Of a stretch of 7,725 nucleotides of DNA, positions 6,593-7,725 are shown piece after piece. The stretch is from Candidatus Methanoplasma sp. (lineage in GTDB: Archaea; Thermoplasmatota; Thermoplasmata; Methanomassiliicoccales; Methanomethylophilaceae). The number at the start of each line of letters is the position of its first letter. Position 1 is the first letter of the stretch. The stretch lies in the NCBI GenBank assembly GCA_031254265.1, contig JAIRUV010000106.1, positions 1 to 7,725 on the forward strand. The letters run 5' to 3'. Position numbers and translations under genes: made by a program. The notes below the pieces were generated by a model. It made no database searches and was not told the origin of the DNA. It worked only from the letters and a program-made list of their open reading frames with translations.

Positions 6593-7651
6593 TCAGATCA
6601 CTCCGGTGTCCTTTGCCAGCCTCTCTGCTTTCTTTTCGGTAAGTCCTTTTTCCCCGAGTTTCGTGAACCTCTCCGGACGGATTGTGTTCGCCATAACCAG
6701 GGCATGGACCATCTCACCGCTGGTGAACCCGAGCTCTTTCGCAGTCGTGGGAGCACCGATGTTCTTCAGGGCCTCCCTTATCCTTTTCCAGTCGCCGCCC
6801 TGAAGCTTCATCATCATTATCGATGCCACTCCGCATTGCTCCCCATGGAGGGCGGTGTCCGGCTTTATTATGTCAAGCGCGTGAGATACCATGTGTTCCG
6901 AGCCGCTCGTCGGCCTGGAACTCCCGGCTATGCACATCGACACCCCGGAAGCTATTATCGGCTTGAGTACGAGCCACACGCTCTCTTCCAGTCCGGGTTT
7001 TATCTCATTGCTGTTGGATATTATGTCTTCCGCCGAGTGCTTTGCCAATATGAAGGCGGAGCTGCTTATCTCTTCCTTCTTTGTCCGATTGGCGTATTCC
7101 CAATCACCTAGCGCCGTAAGGTTGGCTATCACATCCGCACAGCCTGCGGCCAAATACCTGTACGGCGCATCGCAGATCACTCTGGTGTCCGCGATTATGC
7201 CGGTCGGAGGAACGGCATTCATCGATGAGGAACCGTTCTCGGACTTCAGAGAGGCGCGGTCTGATGCTATCCCGTCGTGTGAGACGGAGGTGGGTATGCT
7301 GATGAACGGTATGTTGAGGTTCTTTGCGGCCATTTTGGCGAGGTCTATCTTGCTTCCGCCTCCCACCGCCAGCAGGAAGGATGCGTTATGCTCTTTCGCC
7401 GATGCCTCTACTTCCCGGAGATTGTCGAAAGTGGCGTTCCCGGTCAGCTTGGTGGCGATGTCGTATCTCTCTTGCATGAGATCCTCGACCCTGTTCCCTG
7501 CGGATCTGTACGTATCTCCGCCTGTCACTATGAGGCCATTCTTACCGAATTGAAGGGAACGGCAGATATCTGCAACATCGTCTATCACATTATTTCCGAT
7601 GTGTACGCTCCTCGGAAAAACCATCGACCTTCTTTTTGTAAAGGCTACCAT
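6593..7651 (-). CDS. egsA: sn-Glycerol-1-phosphate dehydrogenase [NAD(P)+]
   Basis: Reduces dihydroxyacetone phosphate to sn-glycerol-1-phosphate with NAD(P)H, supplying the backbone of archaeal ether lipids. It is a cytoplasmic enzyme of the iron/zinc alcohol dehydrogenase-like superfamily. From the chosen start it has 352 residues, the usual size. Seen in order: VTGGDTY (42-48), the nucleotide-binding VGGGSKIDLAK (96-106), IPTSVSHDGIASDRAS (119-134), LAAGCADVIANLTALGDW (168-185), SGSEHMVSHAL (249-259) and LHGEQCGVA (268-276). Likely metal ligands are Asp173, one of His253/His257, and His269. An in-frame ATG at 7705 would add 18 residues, but the TATA box overlaps its first codons. The ATG at 7651 lies about 20 bases after the predicted transcription start and 4 bases after a G-rich ribosome binding site, so I use it. 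ATG 7624, reading MVFPRSVHIG, is a further in-frame alternative. The gene is followed after one base by the UPF0179 gene. Confidence 0.95.
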   Translation of the reverse strand: MVAFTKRRSMVFPRSVHIGNNVIDDVADICRSLQFGKNGLIVTGGDTYRSAGNRVEDLMQERYDIATKLTGNATFDNLREVEASAKEHNASFLLAVGGGSKIDLAKMAAKNLNIPFISIPTSVSHDGIASDRASLKSENGSSSMNAVPPTGIIADTRVICDAPYRYLAAGCADVIANLTALGDWEYANRTKKEEISSSAFILAKHSAEDIISNSNEIKPGLEESVWLVLKPIIASGVSMCIAGSSRPTSGSEHMVSHALDIIKPDTALHGEQCGVASIMMMKLQGGDWKRIREALKNIGAPTTAKELGFTSGEMVHALVMANTIRPERFTKLGEKGLTEKKAERLAKDTGVI

Positions 7652-7655
7652 TTTG

Positions 7656-7662
7656 CCCCCTT
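7656..7662 (-). promoter_or_regulatory. egsA: Shine-Dalgarno site of egsA
   Basis: The minus strand reads AAGGGGG, ending 4 bases before the ATG at 7651. Together with the TATA position it favours 7651 over the upstream in-frame ATG at 7705. Confidence 0.5.
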
Positions 7663-7692
7663 CATTGATGCCTTTAGGAATAGACTCAGAAG

Positions 7693-7700
7693 ATATAAAA
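7693..7700 (-). promoter_or_regulatory. egsA: TATA box for the egsA-UPF0179 operon
   Basis: The minus strand reads TTTTATAT, which predicts transcription starting near 7670-7672 and a leader of about 20 bases to the ATG at 7651. It lies downstream of the in-frame ATG at 7705, so an 18-residue N-terminal extension could not be made from this promoter. Confidence 0.6.
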
Positions 7701-7702
7701 GG

Positions 7703-7715
7703 CATACACTGTATG
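7703..7715. promoter_or_regulatory. Perfect 6-1-6 dyad next to the egsA TATA box, possible operator
   Basis: CATACA-C-TGTATG is a perfect inverted repeat with a one-base centre. It begins 2 bases upstream of the TATA element, where the BRE and TFB contacts would lie. Position and symmetry suit a dimeric DNA-binding regulator, but a chance repeat of this size cannot be excluded from one copy. Confidence 0.35.
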
Positions 7716-7725
7716 TTCCGCCAGA

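Noticed and set aside
6891..7553. A 220-codon plus-strand frame opposite egsA
   Set aside because: It is Ser/Ala/Leu-rich as expected from the complement of egsA codons and shows no motif.
7652..7705. An 18-residue N-terminal extension of egsA from the ATG at 7705
   Set aside because: The TATA box lies within its first codons, so the promoter seen would transcribe only from about 7671; the ATG at 7651 has a ribosome binding site and gives a normal family length.
1..7725. A hidden defence system, mobile element, CRISPR array or RNA gene
   Set aside because: I found no direct-repeat array, terminal inverted repeats, transposase or tRNA/rRNA-like sequence, and the longest gene-free stretch is 88 bases. 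All reading frames match conserved housekeeping families or one exported transglutaminase-like protein.

Overview
The window is an ordinary-looking stretch of archaeal chromosome. Hel308 helicase, membrane-bound LonB protease, archaeal NMN adenylyltransferase, a UPF0179 protein and sn-glycerol-1-phosphate dehydrogenase (the enzyme that sets archaeal lipid stereochemistry) are together diagnostic for Archaea. TATA boxes 25-28 bases upstream of several starts, leaderless or near-leaderless starts, and frequent ATA (Ile) and AGG/AGA (Arg) codons agree. A euryarchaeote of the Thermoplasmata/Methanomassiliicoccales type is my guess from protein flavour and moderate GC content; nothing in the window proves it. 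I see no rRNA, tRNA, CRISPR, insertion sequence or phage gene.

Layout: hel308 (minus, C-terminus cut by the left edge) is divergent from a secreted, membrane-anchored transglutaminase-like protein (plus), with two back-to-back TATA boxes between them. The full lonB follows on the plus strand with its own promoter candidates, one of them inside the end of the preceding gene. A 9-bp hairpin with a T-rich tail ends lonB and runs directly into the promoter of nadM. nadM is followed with one base between by a CinA C-terminal-domain protein (pncC, NMN amidase). This pair converges on a minus-strand pair, egsA then a UPF0179 protein, whose stop and start are separated by one base. The dense packing leaves no gene-free stretch longer than about 90 bases.

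How the genes work together: NadM and PncC act on the same metabolite (NMN) and look like a two-gene NAD-recycling unit. EgsA makes the glycerophosphate backbone of ether lipids from DHAP with NAD(P)H, and the cysteine-rich UPF0179 protein is probably cotranscribed with it. LonB is the membrane quality-control protease. Hel308 handles stalled replication forks.

I did not find a new defence or mobile system. The most interesting points are: the pncC frame has no ATG, GTG or TTG upstream of its catalytic core and appears to start at CTG behind a strong ribosome binding site (or carries a one-base error); the UPF0179 protein is an internal duplication of a four-cysteine module; a perfect 6-1-6 dyad abuts the egsA TATA box; and LonB has a proline-rich C-terminal tail.
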